From assembly GCA_026419115.1 (NCBI GenBank), contig JAOAAA010000023.1, positions 1 to 37,080 on the forward strand: DNA of 37,080 nt, read 5' to 3'. A program made the translations under genes and the position numbers. Shown here in pieces: positions 17,351 to 26,524 of this stretch. The notes beneath the pieces are model-generated. The model saw only the letters and a program-made list of their open reading frames with translations. It had not been told where the DNA came from and did not search any database. How positions within the stretch are numbered: position 1 is the stretch's first letter; every line of letters starts with the position of its first letter. This DNA comes from Gemmataceae bacterium (GTDB lineage: Bacteria > Planctomycetota > Planctomycetia > Gemmatales > Gemmataceae).

Positions 17351-18703
17351 TCAGGTCTGTAAATCGGTTTTGGGGAGTCGGATTCGGAACACGGTTTCTC
17401 CTTGCTCTCGCACCCAAGAAATTTGTCCCCGATGAGCTTCAACAGCCCGTCGGGCGATGGCTAACCCGAGGCCGATTCCCTCAGATTTATCGGTCACAAA
17501 TGGTTCAAAAAGGCGGTCCGCAATCGCGGCGCTAGGACCAGACCCGTTGTCGCGCACTTCGAGTAGCCAATGCGTCCCGTCTTCGTCGGGATTGAGTGAA
17601 ACGCGCACGATCCCTTGGGGGCCTGCCGCCTCCATCGCATTGCTGACCAGATTCAATATCGCATCACTCAATTGGGCAGAATCGCCGAGAATCCAACTGT
17701 CCGCAGGGAGTTGAGCGAGTTGAATGGAAATTCCTGCATGTTGACTTCGGGGTTCCAACAGTTGGACGGTTTGTTGAACGAGTTCTGCCAGATTCACTCG
17801 GGTCAATTGGCTAGGATTGGGCCTACCCAAATCGATGAATCTTCGGAGATTTGTTTCCACCATTTGCAATTGACGAAGCGCCACCGAGATCGGTTCAGTA
17901 TCTACTGCCGAAGGGGAGCCGAGAAATAATTGCAGCGAGAGCTTTACTCCCGTGATGCCATTGCGCAGCTGATGGGCTAATCCCGCAGCCAATTGTCCGA
18001 GTAACCTCATCCGTTCCGAGGTTCGGGCCGCCTCCTGAAGTTGCGAAATCTGCTGGGCCATTTCGTTCACGGAATACGTCAGATCACGGAGTTCATCCTG
18101 ACTGCGGGGCAGTGGCATCGGGGTAAAATCCCCCTTGGCAATCGCACGGGTCCGTTTTTCGATGGCCCGCAGCCGGTTAATGAGCTGGTTTGAAAAACCG
18201 AAAGTGAGCAACACCGCAAACAACGCACACCCAAACCCCCATAAGAAAGGCTCAAAGGCTTCGGAAATCGTTTGCCGCAATCGGCTTTCGGGATACAGGA
18301 TGTAAATGGTTTGTCCCGCATTCGGGCTGGGTTCCTTCAACGAAAGTCGATAGCAAAAATAGTGATGCCCCGCAACGGTGATCCGCGGACCAAGCGATTG
18401 CTTATCAAACAGATCATCCTTGGGTAGGTTCATCGGACTGATCGCCAAGGTTTGATGGGTGGAACCATCAGGTAATTCAGAAAAAAAATCGACGCCCGAA
18501 AGGGCCTTCATTTGTTCCAGAATCGGCAAAGTGAGAGGATAAGTGGCTTGGGTCAGCGTTTCGGTAATCCCCTGAACTTGGTTGATGACCTGACGTTTCG
18601 CCCGTTCTTGAGAGGCGGACGCTGTCCACAAACCCACGATGAAAAGGCTCACCAGTACCAAGAAAAGGGGAATCAGAAAGCGAATACGAAGCCCAAGGCG
18701 CAT
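17351..18703 (-). CDS. membrane sensor histidine kinase (HAMP-HisKA-HATPase)
   Basis: This 450-residue kinase has two transmembrane helices (about 9-28 and 152-172) enclosing a periplasmic sensor of about 120 residues, a HAMP linker (about 172-225), HisKA with phospho-accepting His244 in GLAHQLRNGITG, and a GHKL ATPase with N box (NLVSNAMEA, near 351), G1 DNGSG (385-389) and G2 GIGLGLA (409-415). No receiver is fused and no response regulator lies adjacent, so it is an orphan here. It follows the coiled-coil gene on the same strand by 88 bp. The ribosome site is weak. The HisKA motif HQLRNG resembles the nitrogen-regulation NtrB-like branch of kinases, which often drive sigma54 activators; this is a family-level hint only. 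Confidence 0.88.
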   Translation of the reverse strand: MRLGLRIRFLIPLFLVLVSLFIVGLWTASASQERAKRQVINQVQGITETLTQATYPLTLPILEQMKALSGVDFFSELPDGSTHQTLAISPMNLPKDDLFDKQSLGPRITVAGHHYFCYRLSLKEPSPNAGQTIYILYPESRLRQTISEAFEPFLWGFGCALFAVLLTFGFSNQLINRLRAIEKRTRAIAKGDFTPMPLPRSQDELRDLTYSVNEMAQQISQLQEAARTSERMRLLGQLAAGLAHQLRNGITGVKLSLQLFLGSPSAVDTEPISVALRQLQMVETNLRRFIDLGRPNPSQLTRVNLAELVQQTVQLLEPRSQHAGISIQLAQLPADSWILGDSAQLSDAILNLVSNAMEAAGPQGIVRVSLNPDEDGTHWLLEVRDNGSGPSAAIADRLFEPFVTDKSEGIGLGLAIARRAVEAHRGQISWVREQGETVFRIRLPKTDLQT

Positions 18704-18791
18704 AGGGAAGCTAATCCAAAGCAGGCGACGGGATCAGCATACAGAAAGGCAACACGGGATGGAATCGTCAAATGGGGGCGGTGTGGGGGAA

Positions 18792-19886
18792 TCATTCACT
18801 GCCGTTGCGGAAGATTTTTCGCAGTAGACCGGTGGTATCGTTCTTCTTTTGAGCAGGGGGGGCCGGCGTCGCTGCGGGGGGAGGAAGCGGCGGAAGAAGA
18901 GGGGAACTTGCCATAGGGGCACCTGCAGGAGGCGGACCGGCCATGACCTCGCTTTGTCGCCGTTGAAACACCGTAAGTCGATCGCGTAGGGCGGCATCGC
19001 CCCGTTGCATGGCTTCAAGTTCGTGCTGAATTTCAGCATTCAGGCGCCGCAGTTCGGTCTCTTGGCGGGCCAACATCGCACGTTCCCGTGCCATTTGAAC
19101 TTCCATTTCTCGCATTTGTTTTTCAAGAGCCTCTTCATCCTCTCGAATTTGTCGGCGTTCTTCGTCGAGTTTTCGACGTTCTTGAGCAATGCGAGCATTT
19201 TCGCGTTCCAGTTCATCGGCCCATTCGCTGAGTTCATCCGAAGTTTTCGGCGGTGGTGGGGCATTTTCGAGTTTTTCGGTAAGCTCGGTTATCTTGGCTT
19301 GAGCCGATTCCAGTTCTTTGACGAGCGTTTCAATTTCGTTTTGAAGTTTCTGCTCGTGATCGCTGGCTTCTTGGACGATCTGACGCATTTCTTCGAGCAA
19401 AGTTTGTAGCTGAGCATTTTCTGCTCGAAGGGCATCGATATCGTAGGCAGGCGCCTGCTGCTGGGCACCAAACAAGGCCGATGCCGGATCATGAAAATCG
19501 GCCGGCCGACGGGCAAAAGGGTCCGGCGGAACCGGTAAAGTGCCCGGTGGAATATACAGGGAACCCGAACGGCTGGCACCCGAATGGCTGGAAAGTCCCG
19601 GCGCCGTAGAAAGTCCCGTGCTCCGCCGCATGGGTGGGGGAACAGGACGTGCTGGAGCCGCCGGCGGGGGTGCCACTTCCGGGGGGGGCGCAATACTTAA
19701 ATCCGAGAACGTGGCCGGCAGAATCAAATCTGCGGTCGAGAGGCGGGCCCGACGACTGACAACCGCAGGTTCTTCAGGTTCTGGGACAGTAGCAGGCTCT
19801 GGGCTAATCGGTGCCGCTCGCAGCCGGCTTCGGAGGTCGGCCGCAGAGAGTCGGGTCTGATCGGTCGGGGGTGTCGGGTTGGCCAT
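18792..19886 (-). CDS. Pro-rich and long coiled-coil protein
   Basis: The protein has three parts. The N-terminal segment (about 1-140) is rich in Pro, Ala and Ser, with a repeated motif RLSAADL / RLSTADL (about residues 13-19 and 48-54). A long heptad-rich coiled coil follows (about 145-320), dense in Glu, Arg and Gln. A second Pro-rich segment leads to a short basic tail LLRKIFRNGSE. It has no signal peptide or membrane helix, so it is probably a cytoplasmic structural or scaffold protein. ATG 19886 is preferred: GAGGG lies 8 bases upstream, while a TTG at 19904 would add six residues. It is the likely first gene of a unit with the sensor kinase downstream. Confidence 0.7.
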   Translation of the reverse strand: MANPTPPTDQTRLSAADLRSRLRAAPISPEPATVPEPEEPAVVSRRARLSTADLILPATFSDLSIAPPPEVAPPPAAPARPVPPPMRRSTGLSTAPGLSSHSGASRSGSLYIPPGTLPVPPDPFARRPADFHDPASALFGAQQQAPAYDIDALRAENAQLQTLLEEMRQIVQEASDHEQKLQNEIETLVKELESAQAKITELTEKLENAPPPPKTSDELSEWADELERENARIAQERRKLDEERRQIREDEEALEKQMREMEVQMARERAMLARQETELRRLNAEIQHELEAMQRGDAALRDRLTVFQRRQSEVMAGPPPAGAPMASSPLLPPLPPPAATPAPPAQKKNDTTGLLRKIFRNGSE

Positions 19887-20231
19887 CTCATGCCCTCGTT
19901 GCACAATATCCTTCCCATTTCGGCACGATGGTACCGATTAGGAAACTTTTGTGGACTGGGGAAATCCTTTCCATGAAACCTAATGTGTTGATTCAACAAG
20001 TCAAATCAATCTGTCACATTAAACCGATTTTATCTCTTAAACAGATATTACATTCAGTTCTCAAATGAACCTGATTTCGCGCCAACGAATTGACTTGCTA
20101 GATCGTTAGTCACCATTGAAGATCGTTATTGAGGAAACTGAGTTAAGAAATCTTGGCAAGGTTACCTCTTTGGCATTAAAATTAACCCTAAACTGTCCTT
20201 TTCGCCCGGACACAAAAAGGTCCGGTATCCT
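19887..20231. other. divergent promoter region
   Basis: This spacer separates the coiled-coil gene (minus) and the large VWA gene (plus), so it should hold both promoters. It is AT-rich. A 13-base palindrome TGTTGATTCAACA (19986-19998) is the only clear symmetric element. I see no convincing ORF or hairpin. Confidence 0.5.
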
Positions 20232-20831
20232 ATGTCTGTTCTCGCTCGTTTGAAATGGTTTGCAGCGGGTCTTCTTGCCATCGGGGCAATTACGACGGCC
20301 GTCATGCAAGCCGACGTTGGTGGTAAACCCGTTTCGGTTCCCTCAACGCCTATGGCTAAACCCGAAGTATTGGCCACTTTGAACCAATTTTCGGATAAAC
20401 CTGCCATAACCTACACGAATCCTGCTGGGGAGGGGCTATTTGCCCTCCAACTGAAGCCAGAACTCGTGGCAGGAAAACCACGCCCCCGTGATGTGGCCAT
20501 CATCATCGATGCCTCGGCCAGTCAAGCAGGGGAACCCATCGAAAACGCCAAGCGAACTGCGGCGGCGGTGGTGGCTTCGCTTTCCCCAGCCGATCGCGTT
20601 TCGATTTGGTTGGCCAGCACCAAAGAGGCCACCCGTAATTTGGTGAAAGGGGGCGGACTTCGCGAACCCTCGGCTTCTGTGGTCAAGCTCGCCTTGACAG
20701 CCACCCAATCCGAATATGGCTCGGGGGCGGTGGACCTTCGGGAGCTTCTCACCCTGTCAGCGACGAGTTCGATGGCAAAACCACTCGCAACCAAACCATT
20801 CTTTACTTGGGCGACGGCGAAAGCTCCCTGA
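20232..20831 (+). CDS. N-terminal part of large VWA protein, ends early after a frameshift
   Basis: This piece begins with a signal peptide (about residues 8-26) and carries the first half of a von Willebrand factor A domain. The MIDAS motif is DASAS (Asp93, Ser95, Ser97) after DVAIII, followed by PADRVSIWLAS. The frame stays plausible up to AVDLRELLTL (20725-20755), after which residues turn meaningless and stop at 20831. The other frame gives DEFDGKTTRNQTILYLGDGES, a normal VWA continuation. The two frames can be joined by reading frame -1 near 20,756. This is equivalent to one missing base relative to the expected reading. No G/C run or obvious slippery heptamer lies at the junction. It could be a sequencing error, a strain-specific mutation or, less likely, programmed frameshifting. 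Confidence 0.75.
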   Translation: MSVLARLKWFAAGLLAIGAITTAVMQADVGGKPVSVPSTPMAKPEVLATLNQFSDKPAITYTNPAGEGLFALQLKPELVAGKPRPRDVAIIIDASASQAGEPIENAKRTAAAVVASLSPADRVSIWLASTKEATRNLVKGGGLREPSASVVKLALTATQSEYGSGAVDLRELLTLSATSSMAKPLATKPFFTWATAKAP

Positions 20832-23800
20832 ATCCTTTGTCTGAAACCGATCGCTATAAGCTGGCCGATGAACTCCGTAACAAAGGGGTCAGCTTCTACG
20901 CGGTTCCTTTCGGACGAAAAATTAACGCCTATAATCTCAACGCCATGGTTATTGGCACCGGTGGAACGATCGTTCGTCCCGAATCTCAAAATTCACAAAC
21001 TCCCGAGACGGTCGCTCTTTCCCTCGCCAATAGATTCCTACGAGCAACCGATGTTCCGGTCCTGAATCCTGCCAAATTTGAATTTTCCTCCCCTGCGGAA
21101 GAAATCTTCCCTACGAAACTGCCTCCCTTGCGAGCCGATTCTCCCACCTTGGTTTTAGGTCGCTTCGCCAAAGGGAAATCTCCTGCGAAATTGGAAGTGA
21201 AAGTCGAAGGGAAAATTGCTGGCGAAGCGGCCAACACCAAGATGAGCTTTGAACTGCCGGTATCGTCCCCAGAAAATTACTTCTTGCTTTCGATGGTGAA
21301 CCAATGGCGTGAAGCCGAACGCCGCGATGCTCCCGCCTTGTTACGGGCCGATCGAACTTTGGCCTTGGCGTGCGAGAATGTCCGGCTGGCTCGCGAAGAA
21401 TTGGTCGAACAAGCCGAATGGGCCTTGAGTGCTTGGAAAGTCGAAGCCGCCAAAGAATTGTTCGATGCCGCAGGAAAGATCGACCCCGCCGATCCCCGTG
21501 CGAAAACCGGTGCGGAATTCGCCAAGAAAATTCTGTCCGGTGAAATCCCCCTCGATAAACTCAAAGCAGGTCAAGGAAAGGTCGATCCTCGTGCGGTCGC
21601 TCAAGTGGGGCCGGGCTTACCTGCTGCTGCGGACCCCAAAGACCCTGTCGCTCCCAAAGGGCCTGCACCTAAAGACGATGGTAGCGATCGACTGAAACAA
21701 GAAGAAGCCCGTCTCAAAATTTTGGAACAACGGACCACCACTGCGGTAGAAGATACGCTTGCCAAAGCTCGGCAATTATTCGCCGAGGGGAATCCCAAGG
21801 GGGCCGCCGAACTGGTGAAAGCACAACGCGAAACCGTTCGCTCCACTCCGGAACTTTCCGACAAAACCCGAGATACCCTCATCAATCGGATGAATGTCTT
21901 GCTCGAAGATATTGCTCGCACGGGGGAAGCCAAACTGCGAGAACGAGCCGAAGAAAACGAACGAATTGCTCGGGCCAAGCAACGAATTCTGGCAGAAAAT
22001 CAAGCGGCTGCCCGCCAAGAGAAAATTCGGGAACGCATTCGGAACTTTGGCGATCTCATGACCAAAGCCCGTTACGAAGATGCCTACCGAGAAGCCTTGG
22101 TCTTGGAACAAGAAGCCATTGCCGAAGGGCGCCCCCCGATTCGAGAAGGCCAAGCGGTCTACCGAATCGGTCAAGTCGCCACGAACTACTACGAAGCTCG
22201 GGAACTTGTCCGAATTCGAGAAGATCGTTTCCTGCAAACCATGCTCTCGCTCGAAAAGAGCCATATTCCCTATCCGGATGAACCCCCGATCCACTTCCCC
22301 CCTGCCAAAATTTGGCGGGAAGTGGCCGAGCGTCGGAAACGATACACAACCAAGTTCATTGGGCCTCAACTGACCCCACGAGAACAAGAGCAAGTGGATT
22401 ATCTTCGCAGCCGACTGCGGGAACCACTCAACGGGGAACTCCCTGCAGGGGATCAGCAACCCCTTGGTGGCCCAGGTGGCATTATTGACAACCTGAGTAA
22501 CTTGGCTAGCCCCCCTGATGCTCGAATTAACCCGAATCGTCAGGTGAACATTATCATCAACACCGCGAGCTTCAAACGGGATAAATCTCCCGCAGCTCAG
22601 ATGTTCAACCCCGATCAATTCAAGGTGAACATCCCTGCCGATCCGAAAGGGAAAGGCCTCGTGGGCGTGCCGCTGGAAACGGCTCTGCGCTATATTTGCC
22701 AACAACTGCCAGGGGAATACGAAGCCCATTACATCGTCCGTCCGGGCTTTATCGAAATTGTTTCGGGGTCCTATGCCCTAGAAAACAAGATTCTCGGCGT
22801 GTTCAACGTCGAAGAACTCGTGGTGCCGATTCCGGTCTTCCCCGATCAAACCGCAGCATTGGGCCAAATCCAATTGCTCCGCCAGTTTGTTTCGTTCGAT
22901 GCATTCTTGCGACAAAATACCCCAGTCGTTAACAACGGGGGGAACCTCAACAACGGTCCGCCCATTGGTGGGAATAACGGTCAAGTGCCTGGTATCCAAA
23001 ATATCGGTGGCGCTTTACCGGTCGATTTCCAACAATTGCTGGTGGTAGTAGTGACCAACGTGGACCCCGATTTCTGGTCTCGGGAAGCAGTGACCCTTGC
23101 CTTCTCGGGTTCGACCCCACCCGATCCGCCGGCTAACCCCCCCGATGTGGTTTTGCAAAACCGAATGGCCTTCTTGCCTTCTTCTCGCTCCTTGATTATC
23201 CGTGCCCCCTCGAAAGTTTGGGTGCCTGGTAGCACGGGGACTCGACTCCATAAACGAGAAGGAGACGGCATGATGAATGCCCCCGGCTTGAAACTAGATG
23301 ATCGCCAGTTGGCAAAAATGGATCAGAAGGAGCAAGAAGCCGCTGCAAAGATGGGCCGAATTCCGGATAAAAATCTCGATCCGGAGATTGTTTGGAACGA
23401 TGCCCTGAAAAACGTAAATCAGCCCGGTTTAGTTCTCGCCACGGCCGATTTCCTTGCCAAGGCCAACGAGTTCAAACATGTGGCCGAACTTCTGAAGGCC
23501 TCGCTCCGAAAAGGCCTCACGATCGATGCGACCTACCAAGAAGCCCTAGCAATCGCGTTGGAGGCCAGTCAAGGTTCTAAAGAGGAAATCGAACGGGCTA
23601 GGCTCTCTGCCATCGACTTGGAACCAACTGATCCGCAAGCCTACGTTCGGGCAGCCTTTGGTCTCGAAAGCCTTGGGAAGCCTGACGAAGCGATTCGTCT
23701 CTGCAAACTAGCAGCGAAATTGGATCCGAATAACCCCGAAATCTATGTGAATGCTCTCGCCTTTGCCGAAAACCCCAAAGCCCCCGTTGCTGTCGATGTG

Positions 23801-24709
23801 GCCGAGTTTGCTGCGGGAACCTTACTCCGACGAGACTGGGGTTTAGATGGGAACGAGTATCACAACAAAGCACGGGCTTATCTCACGGAAACCATCAAGA
23901 AGCTCGAAGCGAACAATCGGGCGGCTGATGCCGAAAAACTCCGGAAGATGAGCGGCCAAGAAAAAGAACGCGACTTGGTCATTCAACTGTTGTGGAACGG
24001 TCCTGCCGACCTCGATTTGAGCGTGAAAGAACCCGTGGGGAGCGTTTGCGCGGTCACACGGTCCCATACCGTCGGGGGCGGCGTGCTCTTGGCGGACCAG
24101 TTCGGGCAAAGAGATGATGATCGTTCCGAGGTGTATACCGCAACCGAAGCCTTCAAGGGAACCTACGAGATCACGGTTGAGAAAATCTCGGGCCGACCCT
24201 TGGCCGATAAGGCCACCGTCAAGGTGATTCGTAATCAAGGTACCGCAAATGAGCGAATCGAGTTGTTTACCGTGAGCTTCGATAAGAAACAATCGATCGC
24301 GAAACTGTCCATCAATCTTGATGAGGGCCGTCGTAACGAGTTGGCTGCGTTTGTGGAACCGACCGCTCCGGGGGTGAAGAGTTACACAGTCGATAAGGCC
24401 AGTGATGTGAGTAACAAACTGCGGAACCTTCTGATGAACAAGGTCGCGAGCGGCTTTGAAGGAGGTGTCGGCAGTATTGGGAGCAACCTCACTGCCCAAG
24501 CCACCAGTGGGAAGGTCGTGCCGATTGCCGATATTACCCGACAAACCCGACTGGACCAAGGACTCATGCCCCTAGGAGCACAAATGGTTGCGGAAACCAA
24601 ACTGTTGGCTCACGATGGCAGCATTAAGTTCAGCGTGACCCCTGCATTTGATGTTGGTCGTAAAGAAACGAAAGTGAAACTCGACTTGATACCTGGCAGC
24701 GGCCGATAA
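20807..24709 (+). CDS. main part of very large secreted VWA / STN-like / TPR / DUF2135-like protein
   Basis: Numbered from TTG 20807, the chain continues the VWA fold (about 1-75, LGDGESS to GTGGTIV). It then has a Lys/Glu-rich helical part with coiled-coil character (about 285-530). A domain resembling the secretin/TonB short N-terminal fold (about 604-660, GVPLETALRYI to IVRPGFIEIVSG) precedes an Asn/Gly-rich linker (about 708-726), TPR-like repeats (about 861-1030), and a beta-rich domain like DUF2135/YfaP (about 1056-1175, WNGPADLDLSV ... GTYEITVEK). The true start is upstream, in the preceding reading frame. A cell-envelope binding or assembly role is inferred. A strong terminator follows the stop by 28 bp. 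Confidence 0.8.
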   Translation: MGDGESSLNPLSETDRYKLADELRNKGVSFYAVPFGRKINAYNLNAMVIGTGGTIVRPESQNSQTPETVALSLANRFLRATDVPVLNPAKFEFSSPAEEIFPTKLPPLRADSPTLVLGRFAKGKSPAKLEVKVEGKIAGEAANTKMSFELPVSSPENYFLLSMVNQWREAERRDAPALLRADRTLALACENVRLAREELVEQAEWALSAWKVEAAKELFDAAGKIDPADPRAKTGAEFAKKILSGEIPLDKLKAGQGKVDPRAVAQVGPGLPAAADPKDPVAPKGPAPKDDGSDRLKQEEARLKILEQRTTTAVEDTLAKARQLFAEGNPKGAAELVKAQRETVRSTPELSDKTRDTLINRMNVLLEDIARTGEAKLRERAEENERIARAKQRILAENQAAARQEKIRERIRNFGDLMTKARYEDAYREALVLEQEAIAEGRPPIREGQAVYRIGQVATNYYEARELVRIREDRFLQTMLSLEKSHIPYPDEPPIHFPPAKIWREVAERRKRYTTKFIGPQLTPREQEQVDYLRSRLREPLNGELPAGDQQPLGGPGGIIDNLSNLASPPDARINPNRQVNIIINTASFKRDKSPAAQMFNPDQFKVNIPADPKGKGLVGVPLETALRYICQQLPGEYEAHYIVRPGFIEIVSGSYALENKILGVFNVEELVVPIPVFPDQTAALGQIQLLRQFVSFDAFLRQNTPVVNNGGNLNNGPPIGGNNGQVPGIQNIGGALPVDFQQLLVVVVTNVDPDFWSREAVTLAFSGSTPPDPPANPPDVVLQNRMAFLPSSRSLIIRAPSKVWVPGSTGTRLHKREGDGMMNAPGLKLDDRQLAKMDQKEQEAAAKMGRIPDKNLDPEIVWNDALKNVNQPGLVLATADFLAKANEFKHVAELLKASLRKGLTIDATYQEALAIALEASQGSKEEIERARLSAIDLEPTDPQAYVRAAFGLESLGKPDEAIRLCKLAAKLDPNNPEIYVNALAFAENPKAPVAVDVAEFAAGTLLRRDWGLDGNEYHNKARAYLTETIKKLEANNRAADAEKLRKMSGQEKERDLVIQLLWNGPADLDLSVKEPVGSVCAVTRSHTVGGGVLLADQFGQRDDDRSEVYTATEAFKGTYEITVEKISGRPLADKATVKVIRNQGTANERIELFTVSFDKKQSIAKLSINLDEGRRNELAAFVEPTAPGVKSYTVDKASDVSNKLRNLLMNKVASGFEGGVGSIGSNLTAQATSGKVVPIADITRQTRLDQGLMPLGAQMVAETKLLAHDGSIKFSVTPAFDVGRKETKVKLDLIPGSGR

Positions 24710-24736
24710 TTCATTCCCTGTCTTCTGCCCTTAATT

Positions 24737-24769
24737 GAGAGGAGATCACCTTGGTGATCTCCTCTTTTT
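24737..24769 (+). terminator. intrinsic terminator of the large VWA gene
   Basis: GAGGAGATCACC (24739-24750) pairs with GGTGATCTCCTC (24753-24764) and is followed by five T residues. The stem is perfect, with the outer bases extending it further. The minus-strand side has no T run, so it acts on the plus-strand transcript. Confidence 0.9.
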
Positions 24770-24799
24770 GTTTATCGATATTGATTGTTTATCGATATT
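24769..24799. repeat. 14-bp direct repeat, period 17
   Basis: TGTTTATCGATATT occurs at 24769-24782 and again at 24786-24799, each containing the palindrome TATCGATA. It lies between the VWA terminator and the baeRF3 gene. Confidence 0.6.
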
Positions 24800-24842
24800 T
24801 ATCCGCCCATGAAATTTTTCTTGATGAGAAACCGTGCCTGCC

Positions 24843-25988
24843 TTAATAGCGGAAGGTGGCGGCCACTCCTGAGGAGCTGGGCATTTTATCTGAAGGAACC
24901 ACGACCACATTTCCTCCGTTGAGAATCACGATCTCGGCCACATCGTCGATCAGATCATCAATCTCAGGGTCGGCCAGTCGATCTTCGCTAATCGCCCCCG
25001 TCGTGCGATCCAGACGACCGGGAATGACCCGATCGGCCTCGATCAGCAACCCTCCCACTCGACCTGCCACGGCTGCACGAGCAATATCGCTCAGATCGGT
25101 CGAGCCTTGTTCTCGGGCTACCGCTGTCCGATGATCCTCTACCAGTTGATTTAAGCGGGCTAAGTAATGGGGTTCGAGCAATTTCCAAACTTCGCTTCGG
25201 AGTTGATCGGTGCTCAACGACCAAGGATTTTTCGCAACGGCTTCGGCTTGAAGAAGGGGGTTATGACTGATCCGACGAAACTCCGAATGATGCTCCGGCA
25301 GCGCCGCCAACACGAGCGGTAGGCCGCTGGGTTTCGAGAAGCGAGCATAAATTTCTTTATCGATGTGTCGGAAAAATCGCTCCCGATCAATATCGACTTC
25401 TTCGGCTTTCCCACCCGTTCCATGCACGGACGGAACCCCACCGACCCCTCCTGCTTGGACCCCTTTGTACAATTGTTTCTCGGTGAGCTGATCGCCTAGG
25501 GCTTCGGTGAGGGTCGCTGCCATATTCCCCAGATTGACTTCATCCAACGCATCGCGATTTCCTTCATAAAGAGCCGCTTTTTGAAGGTCCAAACAAAGCA
25601 CCTGAAATCGATCCGAAGATTGAGCAATTCGTAACAACGGCTTCAAGTGGAAGCTATCCGCCACCACGACCAATTCCTTCACGGGGCGTTGCAGTTGAAA
25701 AATATCGAACGAATTCAGGGTGGCTAAAATGGCTAAACCATCCCATTGGTGTTGCCAGAATAATGGTTCCTCAACTAGGTGATGAAAGCGGTCCAACAAC
25801 GGCTTAATTTGAGTGGCAGAATATTTTTCGAGTAAGGATCGTTCGACCTCTCGAACTAAATTCTTAAAACGGATGGGGCCTTGGAGTGCTTCGGGGTTAG
25901 CCCGATGGGTCGGTTGATAGAGCGAAACACAAGGGGTTTCTTTAGGGGTTAAATAAGGTTTGAGGGTATCAATAGTGATTGGTTTCAT
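24843..25988 (-). CDS. baeRF3-family protein (release-factor eRF1-like fold)
   Basis: About 382 residues, with the pattern of the bacterial archaeo-eukaryotic release factor family 3. The N-terminus has PCVSLYQPTHR, then IRFKNLVREVER (about 40-51), a strand pair FDIFQLQRPVKELVVVADSFHLKPLL, and RFFRHIDKEIY with LPLVLAALPEH near 210-240. Family members are predicted ribosome-associated or stalled-ribosome rescue proteins; most are uncharacterised. ATG 25988 is chosen because AGGAGAC sits seven bases upstream; a longer start at 26054 would add a Pro-Arg-rich extension with no ribosome site. It stands alone, convergent with the VWA gene, so context gives no functional hint. Confidence 0.75.
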   Translation of the reverse strand: MKPITIDTLKPYLTPKETPCVSLYQPTHRANPEALQGPIRFKNLVREVERSLLEKYSATQIKPLLDRFHHLVEEPLFWQHQWDGLAILATLNSFDIFQLQRPVKELVVVADSFHLKPLLRIAQSSDRFQVLCLDLQKAALYEGNRDALDEVNLGNMAATLTEALGDQLTEKQLYKGVQAGGVGGVPSVHGTGGKAEEVDIDRERFFRHIDKEIYARFSKPSGLPLVLAALPEHHSEFRRISHNPLLQAEAVAKNPWSLSTDQLRSEVWKLLEPHYLARLNQLVEDHRTAVAREQGSTDLSDIARAAVAGRVGGLLIEADRVIPGRLDRTTGAISEDRLADPEIDDLIDDVAEIVILNGGNVVVVPSDKMPSSSGVAATFRY

Positions 25989-26524
25989 GAAATGTCTCCT
26001 AGGTAGTGGGGCTATTCTATCGCCCAGCAAGGGAATGAGAAGGAACAATCCCAACCGAATAAACCCAGACTCCCGATGTTGGATTTTACAGCGAAGGAAG
26101 GTTGTGTTGAGGAAATTAGATTAGGTAGGTACTCACCCTCAGGGAATCCTTTCATGTGCTGCGGCACCGAGAAACAATCGAATCTTTCCGCTCGGTTACT
26201 CTTTGCTATAGAACGATTTCGATGTGGGTGTCAGGATGACCCTTCCGAAGTGTGCATTTTCCGCTGAAGAAAGGGCTCTCTTCACGATAGAGCAAACCTG
26301 AAACCGTTCTAAATCAATATGAGAAATAATGTATGCAAAATTCTGTCACCAATTTCGTCGTGATTTATTCAATACTTTGCCGGTAGCATGACCTGCCTTG
26401 ACCACCCGTGCGGGGGGGGGGCGAGTTTACGATCAAAATTAACCAATGAAATGATTTCGTACTCGTTGAAAATTTCTTGTTCCCTTCCCGCTCCTTACCT
26501 CCCCCTCCCTTTGTCCCTTCACGA
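25989..26524. other. intergenic region with a G10 run
   Basis: This spacer of about 535 bp follows the baeRF3 promoter side. It contains a ten-base G run at 26412-26421. Short ORFs exist on both strands but lack ribosome sites and domain character. I see no tRNA-like or strong terminator structure. Confidence 0.5.

Noticed and set aside
21776-22729. 317-codon minus-strand ORF inside the VWA gene
   Set aside because: It overlaps a real gene with clear domains; the antisense product has no recognisable motif.
23843-24559. 238-codon minus-strand ORF inside the VWA gene
   Set aside because: Antisense to the DUF2135-like region, no ribosome site or motif.
26076-26267. Small plus-strand ORF in the spacer before the TPR/peptidase gene
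   Set aside because: No ribosome site, no hydrophobic or domain pattern.
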